Shown piece after piece: positions 1 to 6,292 of a stretch of 6,448 nucleotides of DNA (the first letter of the stretch is position 1; the number at the start of each line of letters is the position of its first letter). A program made the translations under genes and the position numbers. The notes below the pieces were generated by a model that had not been told where the DNA came from, did not search any database, and saw nothing but the letters and a program-made list of their open reading frames with translations. Location of the stretch: NCBI GenBank assembly GCA_900757265.1, contig CAAENW010000297.1, positions 1 to 6,448 of the forward strand, given 5' to 3'. The stretch is from an uncultured Collinsella sp. (GTDB taxonomy: Bacteria; Actinomycetota; Coriobacteriia; Coriobacteriales; Coriobacteriaceae).

Positions 1-1675
1 GAAGCGGGTGTCCATCTGCCTTCTCGTACCCAATGAACAGCGTGAGGGATGCGGCGCCGCGCACGGCAGACGAGGCGACGCCCGCAACGCCGGCTCCAAA
101 GGTAACGGCAAGCCCGATCTGGATGGTGAACGAGCCCGACGTGTTTGACCAATCGAGCGAAATGTTTTTAAAAAACGCCGCGCCGCTACCGTGCGTGTGG
201 GCGCCCACGGCGAGCGCCAGTTTTGCCAGCACCCAGGGGTTGACGTTTAGGAAAAACGGTACCGGTCCTAGGGTAAACTGCTCAGTCCAATTGAGGTCGG
301 TTCTTACCTGGAAGAGGGCCTTAATATTGCCGTATGCGGGGTCGTTGTTGTTGCCCCAGGTTTTGCCCGCCCAATCGTAGGCGAGCGAGCCGTACAGCTG
401 TGTGGCGATATCCATCGTGAACAGCAGCGTGCAATGGTGGCAAAGGAGCTTGGTGTTTCTTGGATCGGTGCCCGAACCGGCACTCATGCTCTTGTACTGA
501 TTCCACTTCCCTTCCATTTCGTCGAGGTAGCGGCTTGCCTGCTTGGCGCCCGACTCACGCGGCGATTTCTTCCAGTATTCCGGATCAGGATTGCCCGAAT
601 CGTTCATATAGCTGGCTGGTTTGTATCCTCCGCCAAACAGCACGTATCCAGCAAACGAGAAATCGAAGAGGATCGGAAATGTGGGCATCCAACACGTGAA
701 CTTATTACCACCGATGCCGGGAAACGATGCGGGGAAATCAAACGGAGTGACCTCTTGGTCCATGGTGGTGGGAATGATGGTGGTCGAGCCCGATTCCGCC
801 TTTGCGGTCGGCGCGGTGACAACGGCCATGGGGGAGGAGAGCGTGTAGGTTTTGCCCTGATAGTCGAGGACAAAGCGCAGCTTGCACCCTTCTTCCAGAA
901 GGCCCGATGCCGCGTCGAGAAACATGTCTTCGAGTGTGAACGTCGCCAGATTATCCGCGCCCGATGCGCTGGCCTTGATCTGACCGATCTGCGTGACGGT
1001 TTCGGGTGAGCTGCCCGCGGCAGACGTCACTTTGTTGATGCGCAGCGTTGCCTGTCCGCCCTGTGGCAGATGTGCCTGAACGGTAAAGGCGTGCGTATCG
1101 GGCTGCTCGTTTGCCGTGTCGTCTTTCGGCAATGCCATAAACGTGGCTTCAGCGTACTGGATGTCCCATTCGTCGAATGTGAGCTGGCGGAAGTACGGCT
1201 CGCCGTCGGAAAGCGGACGCGTGGGCGCGGTTATGGCGGTGCCGCCCTGAATGCGCGCAAGGGGAATCTCGACATCACGGTAGCCCGCCATACTAATGGA
1301 GATGCCGCCGTTAAAGTCGTACGCGTCAAGGAGCGTTGCCTCGTCCACGTAGCCTTCCGAAAGCGGCGCGACCTCAAAGATGGCCGTGCCTTCGTCATCG
1401 GTCGTGGCGGTGAGCTGCTTGCCTACGGCATAGCGCGATGTGAGCGTGACCTGGGCACCTGCGATGGGCGTATTCTTGTTGGCGACGTCGACCACGACCA
1501 CACCAAACATGGTGCGCGAGAGAACGAGCACCTTGAAGGGGTCTTCTTCGTCGGCATAGGCCGCGGTGGGCGCGAACGGCAGCAGGAAGGCATTTTCGCT
1601 TCCCGGCACGCGAGGCAACATAATGCTCGCCAGCGAGGACGCTCCAGCAACAAGTAACGAACGGCGATCAAGCAT
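1..1675 (-). CDS. Exported cell-surface protein with Tat-like signal and carboxypeptidase-regulatory-like domain; C-terminus beyond the window
   Basis: The frame is open from the ATG at 1675 to the left edge (558 codons, no stop), so the protein is longer than what is visible. The start is supported by GGGAG six bases upstream. The N-terminus MLDRRSLLVAGASSLA resembles a twin-arginine signal (R4-R5, then a mild hydrophobic stretch), with a likely cleavage after AYA near residue 41 (AYA|DEED). Residues about 57-140 (VVVVDV...TPIAGAQVTLTS...TDDEGTAIFEV) have the pattern of a transthyretin/CarboxypepD_reg-like beta sandwich. Residues about 195-290 look like another beta domain. After about residue 420 the chain is rich in Gly and in alternating hydrophobic/polar strands (FTLGPVPFFLNV, SLDWSNTSGSFTIQIGLAV). 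There is a CHHC motif at 412-415 and further Cys at 263 and 328. I do not recognise the full family. An extracellular or wall-associated role is inferred from the export signal. The long plus-strand frames opposite this gene are shadows. Confidence 0.85.
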   Translation of the reverse strand, partial: MLDRRSLLVAGASSLASIMLPRVPGSENAFLLPFAPTAAYADEEDPFKVLVLSRTMFGVVVVDVANKNTPIAGAQVTLTSRYAVGKQLTATTDDEGTAIFEVAPLSEGYVDEATLLDAYDFNGGISISMAGYRDVEIPLARIQGGTAITAPTRPLSDGEPYFRQLTFDEWDIQYAEATFMALPKDDTANEQPDTHAFTVQAHLPQGGQATLRINKVTSAAGSSPETVTQIGQIKASASGADNLATFTLEDMFLDAASGLLEEGCKLRFVLDYQGKTYTLSSPMAVVTAPTAKAESGSTTIIPTTMDQEVTPFDFPASFPGIGGNKFTCWMPTFPILFDFSFAGYVLFGGGYKPASYMNDSGNPDPEYWKKSPRESGAKQASRYLDEMEGKWNQYKSMSAGSGTDPRNTKLLCHHCTLLFTMDIATQLYGSLAYDWAGKTWGNNNDPAYGNIKALFQVRTDLNWTEQFTLGPVPFFLNVNPWVLAKLALAVGAHTHGSGAAFFKNISLDWSNTSGSFTIQIGLAVTFGAGVAGVASSAVRGAASLTLFIGYEKADGHPL

Positions 1676-1775
1676 CTTGGGCTCCCATCCCGCAAATATC
1701 GGTGGAAATAATCCAATTTTGCGAGAAGACGCTTCGTGGCGGTAGTGCCGTTCAAGGGTCAAAATGTCCAAATTG

Positions 1776-1811
1776 ATCGAGCGAAGCGCCGGGTTCCGGA
1801 ACGCGTTCGAT
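1776..1811 (-). terminator. Imperfect hairpin just downstream of the LuxR-type gene (possible weak terminator or operator)
   Basis: ATCGAGCG (1776-1783) pairs with CGTTCGAT (1804-1811), with one G-T position. An inner stem, CCGG/CCGG (1789-1792 with 1796-1799), is nearly concentric with it. The structure begins about 20 bases after the regulator's stop codon in the direction of transcription. It has no proper U-run, only a mildly T-rich stretch, and in the minus-strand RNA the wobble position becomes an A-C mismatch. A 10-bp palindrome GTTCCGGAAC (1793-1802) lies inside, so a protein-binding dyad in front of the surface gene is an alternative reading. Confidence 0.3.
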
Positions 1812-1830
1812 GCGCTTGGCAGCCCGGTCG

Positions 1831-2835
1831 CTAACGCAACATGTGCGCGACCAGCTCGGCGCGTGTGCCGATGCCAAGCTTTGCGTATACGCCGGATAGG
1901 CGGTTTTTGACGGTGCCCGGCGATACTCCCATATGGCCTGCGATTTCAGCGTTGGTCCATCCGCGGCAGGCGAGCATGGCCATGGTGAACTCTGTGGTCG
2001 TTAAATCGTCGGCAACGTCCTCGCCCGAATCGGGGTTGTGGATGCGCCGCCAGCCGTAGCTGAAGCGGTACGTGATCTCGATGATGCGTGCGAAGTCGTC
2101 AGGGTATTGCGTTTTTAGGCATGCCTCGATGAGCCCCTGCAAAAGGCCGTGGTGCTCGCCAATGAGCTCGATAAGGCCGTCGGGGCGCGCAATGTCCCAA
2201 GCGGCTCCAAAATGCGCTTTTGCGGCGTCGATGTCCTTGAGGCTCATGCATGCCATGGAAGCTGCCAGGTGCAGGAACAGTTCCGAGATGGGATAGCTTC
2301 CCTGTTTCATAATTAGGGCGTTTTCCGCCATGCCCAGGCTGCGGCCGTATTCGCCGCGCAGATACAAGGCGTGCGCCATCACGTAGCTGGCGAACAGGCG
2401 CAGGCCTTCGGGCAGATGCGCCGCAAGCGGATAAAACTCTTCGGCAGAATACGGGGAAGGCAAGTGCAGCAGGACACTCGCGGCCGAGGCGAACAGGATA
2501 TGCATGGCGTGGATGGCGGACGATTCCTCGTCGGCCGGCGTATCGAGGATGCCAGCAAGGCACCGGCGTGCGTCGGCGATACGGTTGAGCGACAGACTGG
2601 CGTATCCGCAGATAAAGCATGCGGAATAGCGCAGCGCGGGATCGGTGGCGTCAAGATAGGGGCGTGCTGTTTCGGCGGCGAGTGTGGCCTGTCCGCGAAA
2701 GTACAGCGCTTCTGCCGTGGCGATGGTGCGTGAATCGGGGTCGGAAATGCCTGCAACCGCAGCGTCAATCTGCCCCGGCACAAAGGCGGTGCACATCAAC
2801 GGCATGGGGATGCATGGGTAGCCATCGCAGTCCAT
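1831..2835 (-). CDS. LuxR-type transcriptional regulator with TPR-like N-terminal region
   Basis: This encodes a 334-aa soluble regulator. The ATG at 2835 is preferred because GGGAG lies seven bases upstream. An in-frame ATG at 2862 would add nine residues but has no ribosome-binding site. The last 58 residues (277-334) form a LuxR/GerE helix-turn-helix: LTTTEFTMAMLACRGWTNAEIA, then the recognition helix in SPGTVKNRLSGVYAKLGI (about 305-322), then a closing helix RAELVAHML. Residues about 30-250 are Ala/Leu-rich paired helices (for example EALYFRGQATLAAETARPYL, YVMAHALYLRGEYGRSLGMAENAL) that read like degenerate TPR or MalT-like repeats, probably for ligand or protein sensing. There is no receiver domain, no P-loop and no membrane segment. 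The surface-protein gene follows in the same direction after 155 bp and is the obvious candidate target or operon partner, by position only. The ligand is unknown. Confidence 0.88.
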   Translation of the reverse strand: MDCDGYPCIPMPLMCTAFVPGQIDAAVAGISDPDSRTIATAEALYFRGQATLAAETARPYLDATDPALRYSACFICGYASLSLNRIADARRCLAGILDTPADEESSAIHAMHILFASAASVLLHLPSPYSAEEFYPLAAHLPEGLRLFASYVMAHALYLRGEYGRSLGMAENALIMKQGSYPISELFLHLAASMACMSLKDIDAAKAHFGAAWDIARPDGLIELIGEHHGLLQGLIEACLKTQYPDDFARIIEITYRFSYGWRRIHNPDSGEDVADDLTTTEFTMAMLACRGWTNAEIAGHMGVSPGTVKNRLSGVYAKLGIGTRAELVAHMLR

Positions 2836-3057
2836 CTTCCATCTCCCAACAGCTGGCAACATTAGCAGCCATTTTACCCCTGTTGATCGGGACTGGAATT
2901 TGTGGTTATCGCCTACGATTATGCCGAACGTATAAAGGAAGAGTCTATTGGCGATGCTCCCAAGGTGGCTACCGAAGCCTAGCTGACCTCGACATTAGGA
3001 AAAACTGCCACCCCTGCAAAAAGCTCCGTCGCGGCGATGGGAAACGAACCTCACTCT

Positions 3058-3096
3058 GCATATAATGAGGGCATATGACAGCGCGTTTGCATATGC
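3058..3096 (+). repeat. Repeated GCATAT words and 7-bp dyad over the GMP synthase transcription start
   Basis: GCATAT occurs at 3058, 3071 and 3089; the first copy overlaps the -10 box. GCATATG (3071-3077) and CATATGC (3090-3096) form a perfect 7-bp inverted repeat around a 12-base loop, beginning near the predicted transcription start. It could be an operator for a purine-responsive repressor or a 5' leader hairpin. The sequence does not decide between them. Confidence 0.35.
3061..3066 (+). promoter_or_regulatory. Consensus -10 box of the GMP synthase promoter
   Basis: A perfect TATAAT lies 65 bases before the GMP synthase ATG. The region 16-18 bp upstream (TGGGAA and neighbours) is a poor -35. 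The promoter may therefore be weak, activator-dependent, or helped by the TG two bases upstream of the hexamer, which is one base off the strict extended -10 spacing. Transcription would start near 3073, giving a leader of about 60 bases. Confidence 0.6.
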
Positions 3097-3131
3097 GCGG
3101 CGCGTTCCATCGAACCGAAAAGGAGCTCTGC

Positions 3132-4112
3132 ATGGATCCCAACAAGCGTCCCGACGATATGGTGCGTATCACCACTCCCGAACTTGCCCAGGCGTTCATT
3201 GACGAGCAGGTCACTGCAATCCGCGAGCAGATCGGCGACAAGAAGGTCCTGCTGGCCCTTTCCGGTGGCGTTGACAGCTCTGTTGTCGCGGCGCTGCTCA
3301 TCAAGGCCATCGGCAAGCAGCTCATCTGCGTGCACGTGAACCACGGCCTTATGCGCAAGGGCGAGAGCGAGCAGGTCGTCGACGTGTTCCAGAACCAGAT
3401 GGACGCCAACCTGGTTTACGTGGACGCCACCGACCGCTTCCTCGATAAGCTCGTCGACGTCGACGAGCCCGAGGCCAAGCGCAAGATTATCGGCGCCGAG
3501 TTTATCCGCGTGTTCGAGGAGGAGGCCCGTAAGGTTGGCGACGAGGTCAGCTTCCTCGCCCAGGGCACCATCTATCCCGACATTCTGGAGTCCCAGGACG
3601 GCGTGAAGGCTCACCACAACGTGGGCGGCCTGCCCGAGGACCTGCAGTTTGAGCTCTGCGAGCCCGTCAAGCTGCTGTACAAGGACGAGGTCCGCGTGGT
3701 CGGTCGCGAGCTCGGCCTGCCCGAGAACATGGTCGAGCGCCAGCCGTTCCCCGGCCCCGGCCTGGGCGTCCGTTGCCTTGGCGCCATCACCCGCGACCGC
3801 CTCGAGGCACTGCGCGAGGCCGACGCCATTGTGCGCGAGGAGATCGACAAGGCCGGTCTGACCATTTGGCAGTACTTTGCCGTCGTGCCCGACTTCCGCG
3901 CCACCGGCGTGCGCGAGGGCAAGCGCGCCTATGACTGGCCCTGCATCATTCGCTGCATCAACACCGTCGACGTCATGACCGCCGAGGTGCCCGAGCTCGA
4001 TTGGGCGCTGCTCAAGCGCATTACCGCTCGCGTGACCGCCGAGGTCCCCGGTATTTGCCGCGTTTGCTACGACCTCACGCCGAAGCCCGTCGGCACGGTC
4101 GAGTGGGAGTAA
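3132..4112 (+). CDS. guaA: GMP synthase, ATP-pyrophosphatase/dimerisation subunit (no glutaminase domain)
   Basis: This enzyme adenylates XMP with ATP and aminates it to GMP, the last step of guanine nucleotide synthesis in the cytoplasm. The ATG at 3132 is chosen over an in-frame ATG at 3075 because AGGAG sits six bases upstream and homology begins just after it. Visible features of the 326-aa protein are the PP-loop SGGVDS at 44-49, the AQGTIYPD segment, HHNVGG at 161-166, RQPFPGPGLGVR at 203-214, and the C-terminal dimerisation domain ending in VGTVEWE. Usual bacterial GuaA is about 515-525 aa with an N-terminal class I amidotransferase of about 200 residues. That domain is wholly absent here, as in the two-subunit archaeal enzymes. 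No glutaminase gene is adjacent, so the partner must be elsewhere or free ammonia is used. Codon use is strongly C-ending, as in highly expressed genes. The gene stands alone, with its own promoter and terminator. Confidence 0.95.
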   Translation: MDPNKRPDDMVRITTPELAQAFIDEQVTAIREQIGDKKVLLALSGGVDSSVVAALLIKAIGKQLICVHVNHGLMRKGESEQVVDVFQNQMDANLVYVDATDRFLDKLVDVDEPEAKRKIIGAEFIRVFEEEARKVGDEVSFLAQGTIYPDILESQDGVKAHHNVGGLPEDLQFELCEPVKLLYKDEVRVVGRELGLPENMVERQPFPGPGLGVRCLGAITRDRLEALREADAIVREEIDKAGLTIWQYFAVVPDFRATGVREGKRAYDWPCIIRCINTVDVMTAEVPELDWALLKRITARVTAEVPGICRVCYDLTPKPVGTVEWE

Positions 4113-4124
4113 GCTAACTCACCT

Positions 4125-4158
4125 AGCCCCCGTTTCCGTTTGGAAGCGGGGGCTTTTT
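4125..4158 (+). terminator. Strong intrinsic terminator after GMP synthase
   Basis: A 13-bp stem (4125-4137 with 4142-4154, one G-U pair) with a GTTT loop begins 12 bases after the stop codon. It is rich in C/G at the base and runs straight into a T-run (4154-4158). There is no T-tract on the other strand, so it serves the plus-strand gene and not the converging histidine kinase operon. Confidence 0.92.
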
Positions 4159-4209
4159 GCTGGCGCTTCGCCCAATTTCGCGCATCTTGGGCCTCACGTA
4201 TCCTGCGAA

Positions 4210-5385
4210 CTAACAGATGTGACAAAGGGGCAGTTCCTTTGTCGCATCTTCGATGTTATGCGCGGGAAGAGTCACGAGCATGGTCGTTCCGCGCTCCGAG
4301 CTCTCTTCGACCTCGATGGAGCCGCCGTGGAGCGCGGCGATCTCCCAGACCAGCGCAAGCCCCAGCCCCACGCCGCCATATGCCCTGCTGCGCGATTTGT
4401 CGACGCGAAAGAAGGGCTGAAAGACACTCGTCTGGTATTGCTCGGGAATGCCCGGCCCTTGGTCGTGCACGCGTAGCAGCACGCGGTCGCCCTTGACGTG
4501 GGCGCTGATTCGCACGGTCGAGCCGAGCGCGCTGTAGCGTATGGCGTTTTCGGTCAAGTTGAACAGCAGCCGATAGATCAGCGTGTCGCTGCCGATTGTT
4601 TGCGCGTCGCCCTCGCTTGCAAGCGTGATGTCTTTTTGCTCGGCAAGGGGCGCCAGGTCGGTAAGCACTTCTTCGATCATCGGCGCCAGCTCAATCGAGT
4701 CGTTGCAGGGGACGCTTCGTAGCTCGCTCATCTCGAGCAGGGTTTTTGTCATGTGTGTCATTCGCTCGGTCTGCTCCTGCAGCAGGCTGAGCAGACGCGC
4801 CGTATCGGCGTCGGCGTCGGGATGCTCGGCGCAAAACAGCTCAACCTGGGCCTGCATAAGCGCGAGGGGCGTGCGCAGCTCGTGTGCCGCATTGCCCGTA
4901 AACTGTCTTTGTGCGGAAAATCCCTCGTCAAGGCGGGCAATCATGTCGTTAAACGACGCGCTGCAGCGCCTGAGTTCAGAGGGCACGTCCTCGCTGATTT
5001 TTGTGTCGGCGAGGTTGTCGGGCCGCACGCTCTCGACTTGCGTCGCAAAGAAGCGCAACGGCCGCAGCGCATGTCCGCTTACAAAGTAGGCCAGCACGCC
5101 GCCGAGCAGCGTCACCGCCGCAGTTATATACCAGCTCGTCGCGCCAAACGATTCTTGGGCGTCGTTCACGACGATGGTCAGCGCGTCGTCGAGCTCTTTG
5201 TTTGTCGGGTCAAATGAGCTGGGCGAGGCCGCCTCCACCTTGCTGTGCGCCGATAGTTCATTGCCGATCGAGTCCATGTAGCGCATGCCGGAGTAGCCAA
5301 CCAGGCAATTCATAAGTACGCAGGTTGAACATATCAGCAGTGCCGTCATCAGCGTGATGCGCCACTGCAGAGACAGCCGCTTCAT
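4210..5385 (-). CDS. Two-component sensor histidine kinase (HAMP-HisKA-HATPase)
   Basis: This is a 391-aa membrane kinase that autophosphorylates on His and passes phosphate to the regulator encoded just upstream. Transmembrane helices lie at about 11-30 and 85-103. Between them is a short extracytoplasmic sensor loop of about 54 residues with no recognisable domain. A HAMP-like linker spans about 104-158. The H-box is AAHELRTPLA with H168 as phospho-acceptor. The ATP-binding domain shows the N-box NLTENAIRYS (N280), DQGPGIP (D308), the FQPFFRVD F-box and GGVGLGLALV. All catalytic boxes look intact. The start overlaps the regulator stop by four bases (ATGA), with GGAGG seven bases upstream, so translation is probably coupled. 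Oddly, the last 12 residues (DATKELPLCHIC) are encoded entirely by the palindrome at 4215-4249 and lie beyond the usual end of the ATPase fold. The signal is unknown; the divergent redox genes suggest a redox or envelope cue. Confidence 0.95.
   Translation of the reverse strand: MKRLSLQWRITLMTALLICSTCVLMNCLVGYSGMRYMDSIGNELSAHSKVEAASPSSFDPTNKELDDALTIVVNDAQESFGATSWYITAAVTLLGGVLAYFVSGHALRPLRFFATQVESVRPDNLADTKISEDVPSELRRCSASFNDMIARLDEGFSAQRQFTGNAAHELRTPLALMQAQVELFCAEHPDADADTARLLSLLQEQTERMTHMTKTLLEMSELRSVPCNDSIELAPMIEEVLTDLAPLAEQKDITLASEGDAQTIGSDTLIYRLLFNLTENAIRYSALGSTVRISAHVKGDRVLLRVHDQGPGIPEQYQTSVFQPFFRVDKSRSRAYGGVGLGLALVWEIAALHGGSIEVEESSERGTTMLVTLPAHNIEDATKELPLCHIC
4215..4249. repeat. 35-bp imperfect palindrome, REP-like, fused to the 3' end of the histidine kinase gene
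   Basis: AGATGTGACAAAGG (4215-4228) pairs with CCTTTGTCGCATCT (4236-4249) around a 7-base loop, giving a 14-bp stem whose only imperfection is T4220/G4244. That is a G-U pair in plus-strand RNA but an A-C mismatch in the kinase mRNA. No T-run follows on the minus strand, so it is not a good terminator. The ACAAAGGGG...CCTTTGT core resembles short dispersed palindromes I associate with Coriobacteriia intergenic regions. That link is from memory and untested here. Confidence 0.6.
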
Positions 5386-6056
5386 TTGCCGTCCTCCATA
5401 ACGTAGCCTTCGCCGATTCGGTTGCGGATGGGGTCGTGCCCCAACGCGCCGCGCAGCTTTTTGCGCAGCGACGAGATGTGCACGCGGGTCGCGTTGCTAA
5501 AGCTGTTGACGCTGCTGTCCCATACATGCTCGATAAGCTCTTCCTGGCTCACCGGCCGCCCCTGGTTAAGCATCAGGTATTCCAAGATGCCGGTCTCCTT
5601 GCGCGTGAGGGATAGGGTCTCGCCGCCCACGGAGGCGAGGCGCGCCTTGGTGTCAAAGCTCAACAATCCACAGGCTAGAACAACGTCGTTTTGCGTAAAG
5701 CGCCTGAGCGTGAGACTGCGTATGCGTGCCGCCAGCTCGTCAAGATGGAACGGCTTGGTGAGGTAGTCGTTGGCGCCCGCATCGAGCCCCGCTACCTTGT
5801 CGGAGACCTCGCCACGTGCCGAGAGCACAAGCACCTTGGTCTCACAATCAGTTGTCCTGAGTTGCCTGAGCACGGTCATGCCGTCGACATGGGGGAGATT
5901 GAGGTCGAGCACGACAAGATCAAAGGTCTCGACATCGAGCAGATCGAGGGCCTGCTGCCCGTCGTAGCAGCAGTCGACGCTATAGGCTAAGTTGCGCAGG
6001 CTGCGTGCGATCGCATCGCACAGCGCCCGCTCGTCCTCGACGACCAAGATGCGCAT
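5382..6056 (-). CDS. OmpR/PhoB-family response regulator
   Basis: This is a 224-aa DNA-binding regulator and the partner of the downstream histidine kinase. The receiver domain (about 1-115) has the acidic pair E7/D8, phospho-acceptor D51 in VVLDLNLP, S79 and K101 in LTKPF. The C-terminal winged helix (about 125-222) shows LSLTRKETGILEYLMLNQGRPVSQEELIEHVW and the recognition-helix segment NATRVHISSLRKKL, followed by the hairpin RNRIGEGYVM. The start at 6056 has AAGGAG six bases upstream. The domain order and length are normal for the QseB/PmrA/PhoP-like group. It is the first gene of the operon and faces the CXXC/4Fe-4S genes across an 89-bp spacer, so autoregulation and control of those genes are plausible inferences. 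Confidence 0.96.
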   Translation of the reverse strand: MRILVVEDERALCDAIARSLRNLAYSVDCCYDGQQALDLLDVETFDLVVLDLNLPHVDGMTVLRQLRTTDCETKVLVLSARGEVSDKVAGLDAGANDYLTKPFHLDELAARIRSLTLRRFTQNDVVLACGLLSFDTKARLASVGGETLSLTRKETGILEYLMLNQGRPVSQEELIEHVWDSSVNSFSNATRVHISSLRKKLRGALGHDPIRNRIGEGYVMEDGK

Positions 6057-6084
6057 AACGTTCTCCTTGCATAGTCATTCGCGC

Positions 6085-6112
6085 TTAACACGGATTTTAT
6101 AGTCGGTATGGT
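6085..6112 (+). promoter_or_regulatory. Likely sigma-70-type promoter for the CXXC/4Fe-4S genes
   Basis: TTAACA (6085-6090, five of six to the -35 consensus) and TATGGT (6107-6112, four of six to the -10) are separated by 16 bp. Transcription would start near 6119, leaving about 27 bases before the TTG start. A further TATAGT at 6098-6103 could be an alternative -10 but lacks a good -35. Confidence 0.4.
6095..6101 (-). promoter_or_regulatory. Possible -10 region for the response regulator/kinase operon
   Basis: On the minus strand TATAAAA (6101-6095) lies about 40 bases before the regulator ATG. No good -35 is visible 16-18 bp upstream (GCGACC), so dependence on the activated regulator itself is possible. 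It sits within the plus-strand promoter's spacer, so the two divergent promoters would overlap and could exclude each other. Confidence 0.3.
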
Positions 6113-6145
6113 CCAATGGGTCGCGAAACGAAAGGAGTGGTCAGA

Positions 6146-6292
6146 TTGTTCAAAGCGATTAAGCCTGTGGCGCAGGTGGCTTTGCTGATCGTTGGGGTAG
6201 CCATGGTTGGCTTTGGCATTATGCGCGGCGAGGCAGATGCCGTGCTGGCCAAGGCAATCAGGCTGTGCTTGGAGTGTATCGGAATTGGTTAA
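6146..6292 (+). CDS. Small membrane CXXC protein, CD1871A-family-like
   Basis: This is a 48-aa gene with a TTG start. AAAGGAG (6131-6137) lies eight bases upstream, and no in-frame ATG or GTG upstream fits. Residues about 7-26 (PVAQVALLIVGVAMVGFGIM) form one transmembrane helix. A short polar/helical stretch follows, and the protein ends with RLCLECIGIG, a CXXC motif at C41 and C44. Length, single helix and the terminal CLECIGIG match my recollection of the CD1871A family of CXXC proteins, which accompany 4Fe-4S membrane proteins in anaerobic Firmicutes and Actinobacteria. The function is unknown; a thiol redox or metal/cluster ligand role at the membrane is inferred. The stop overlaps the start of the next gene by eight bases, so the two are probably co-translated. 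Confidence 0.8.
   Translation: MFKAIKPVAQVALLIVGVAMVGFGIMRGEADAVLAKAIRLCLECIGIG

Larger units (their letters stand above)
2836..3131. other. Divergent intergenic region between the regulator and GMP synthase genes
   Basis: This 296-bp spacer is more AT-rich than its flanks, as expected for two back-to-back promoters. On the plus side it holds the TATAAT at 3061-3066 and the GCATAT-rich leader annotated separately. On the minus side several A/T hexamers could be a -10 for the regulator (CATAAT at 2923-2918, TAAAAT at 2876-2871), but none has a convincing -35 at the right distance. I see no purine riboswitch core and no credible small gene. Confidence 0.5.

Noticed and set aside
321..506. Apparent frameshift in the surface-protein gene suggested by a short minus-strand frame at 321-506
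   Set aside because: Careful re-reading of 481-600 shows that the main frame continues without a break (GAKQASRYLDEMEGKW). The short frame is a different, out-of-phase one.
434..1657. Two long plus-strand frames (434-1009 and 1070-1657) opposite the surface-protein gene
   Set aside because: They are antisense to a continuous 558-codon frame with a signal peptide and ribosome-binding site. Their translations are Arg/Gly-rich with no recognisable domain, as expected for shadows in GC-rich DNA.
1757..1762. TTGACC as a -35 box for the surface-protein gene
   Set aside because: On the minus strand no A/T-rich -10 hexamer occurs 15-19 bp downstream; the matching stretch is GC-rich.
2961..2980. T-box-like word AGGTGGCTACCG upstream of guaA
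   Set aside because: It has one base too many compared with the GGTGGNACCG core. No stem I specifier loop or terminator/antiterminator pair is visible, and guaA is not a usual T-box target.
2954..2986. Possible 10-codon leader peptide (MLPRWLPKPS) after AAAGGAAG
   Set aside because: It lies upstream of the consensus TATAAT, so it would not be on the guaA transcript. The spacing to the purine-rich stretch is too long, and there are no regulatory codons.
3051..3617. 188-aa minus-strand frame opposite GMP synthase
   Set aside because: It is a low-complexity Leu/Val/Asp/His-rich translation produced by the C-ending codons of guaA on the other strand. It has no ribosome-binding site and spans the guaA promoter.
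4125..4158. The guaA terminator acting bidirectionally for the converging kinase operon
   Set aside because: On the minus strand the stem is followed by AGGTGAG with no T-run, so only the plus direction is supported.
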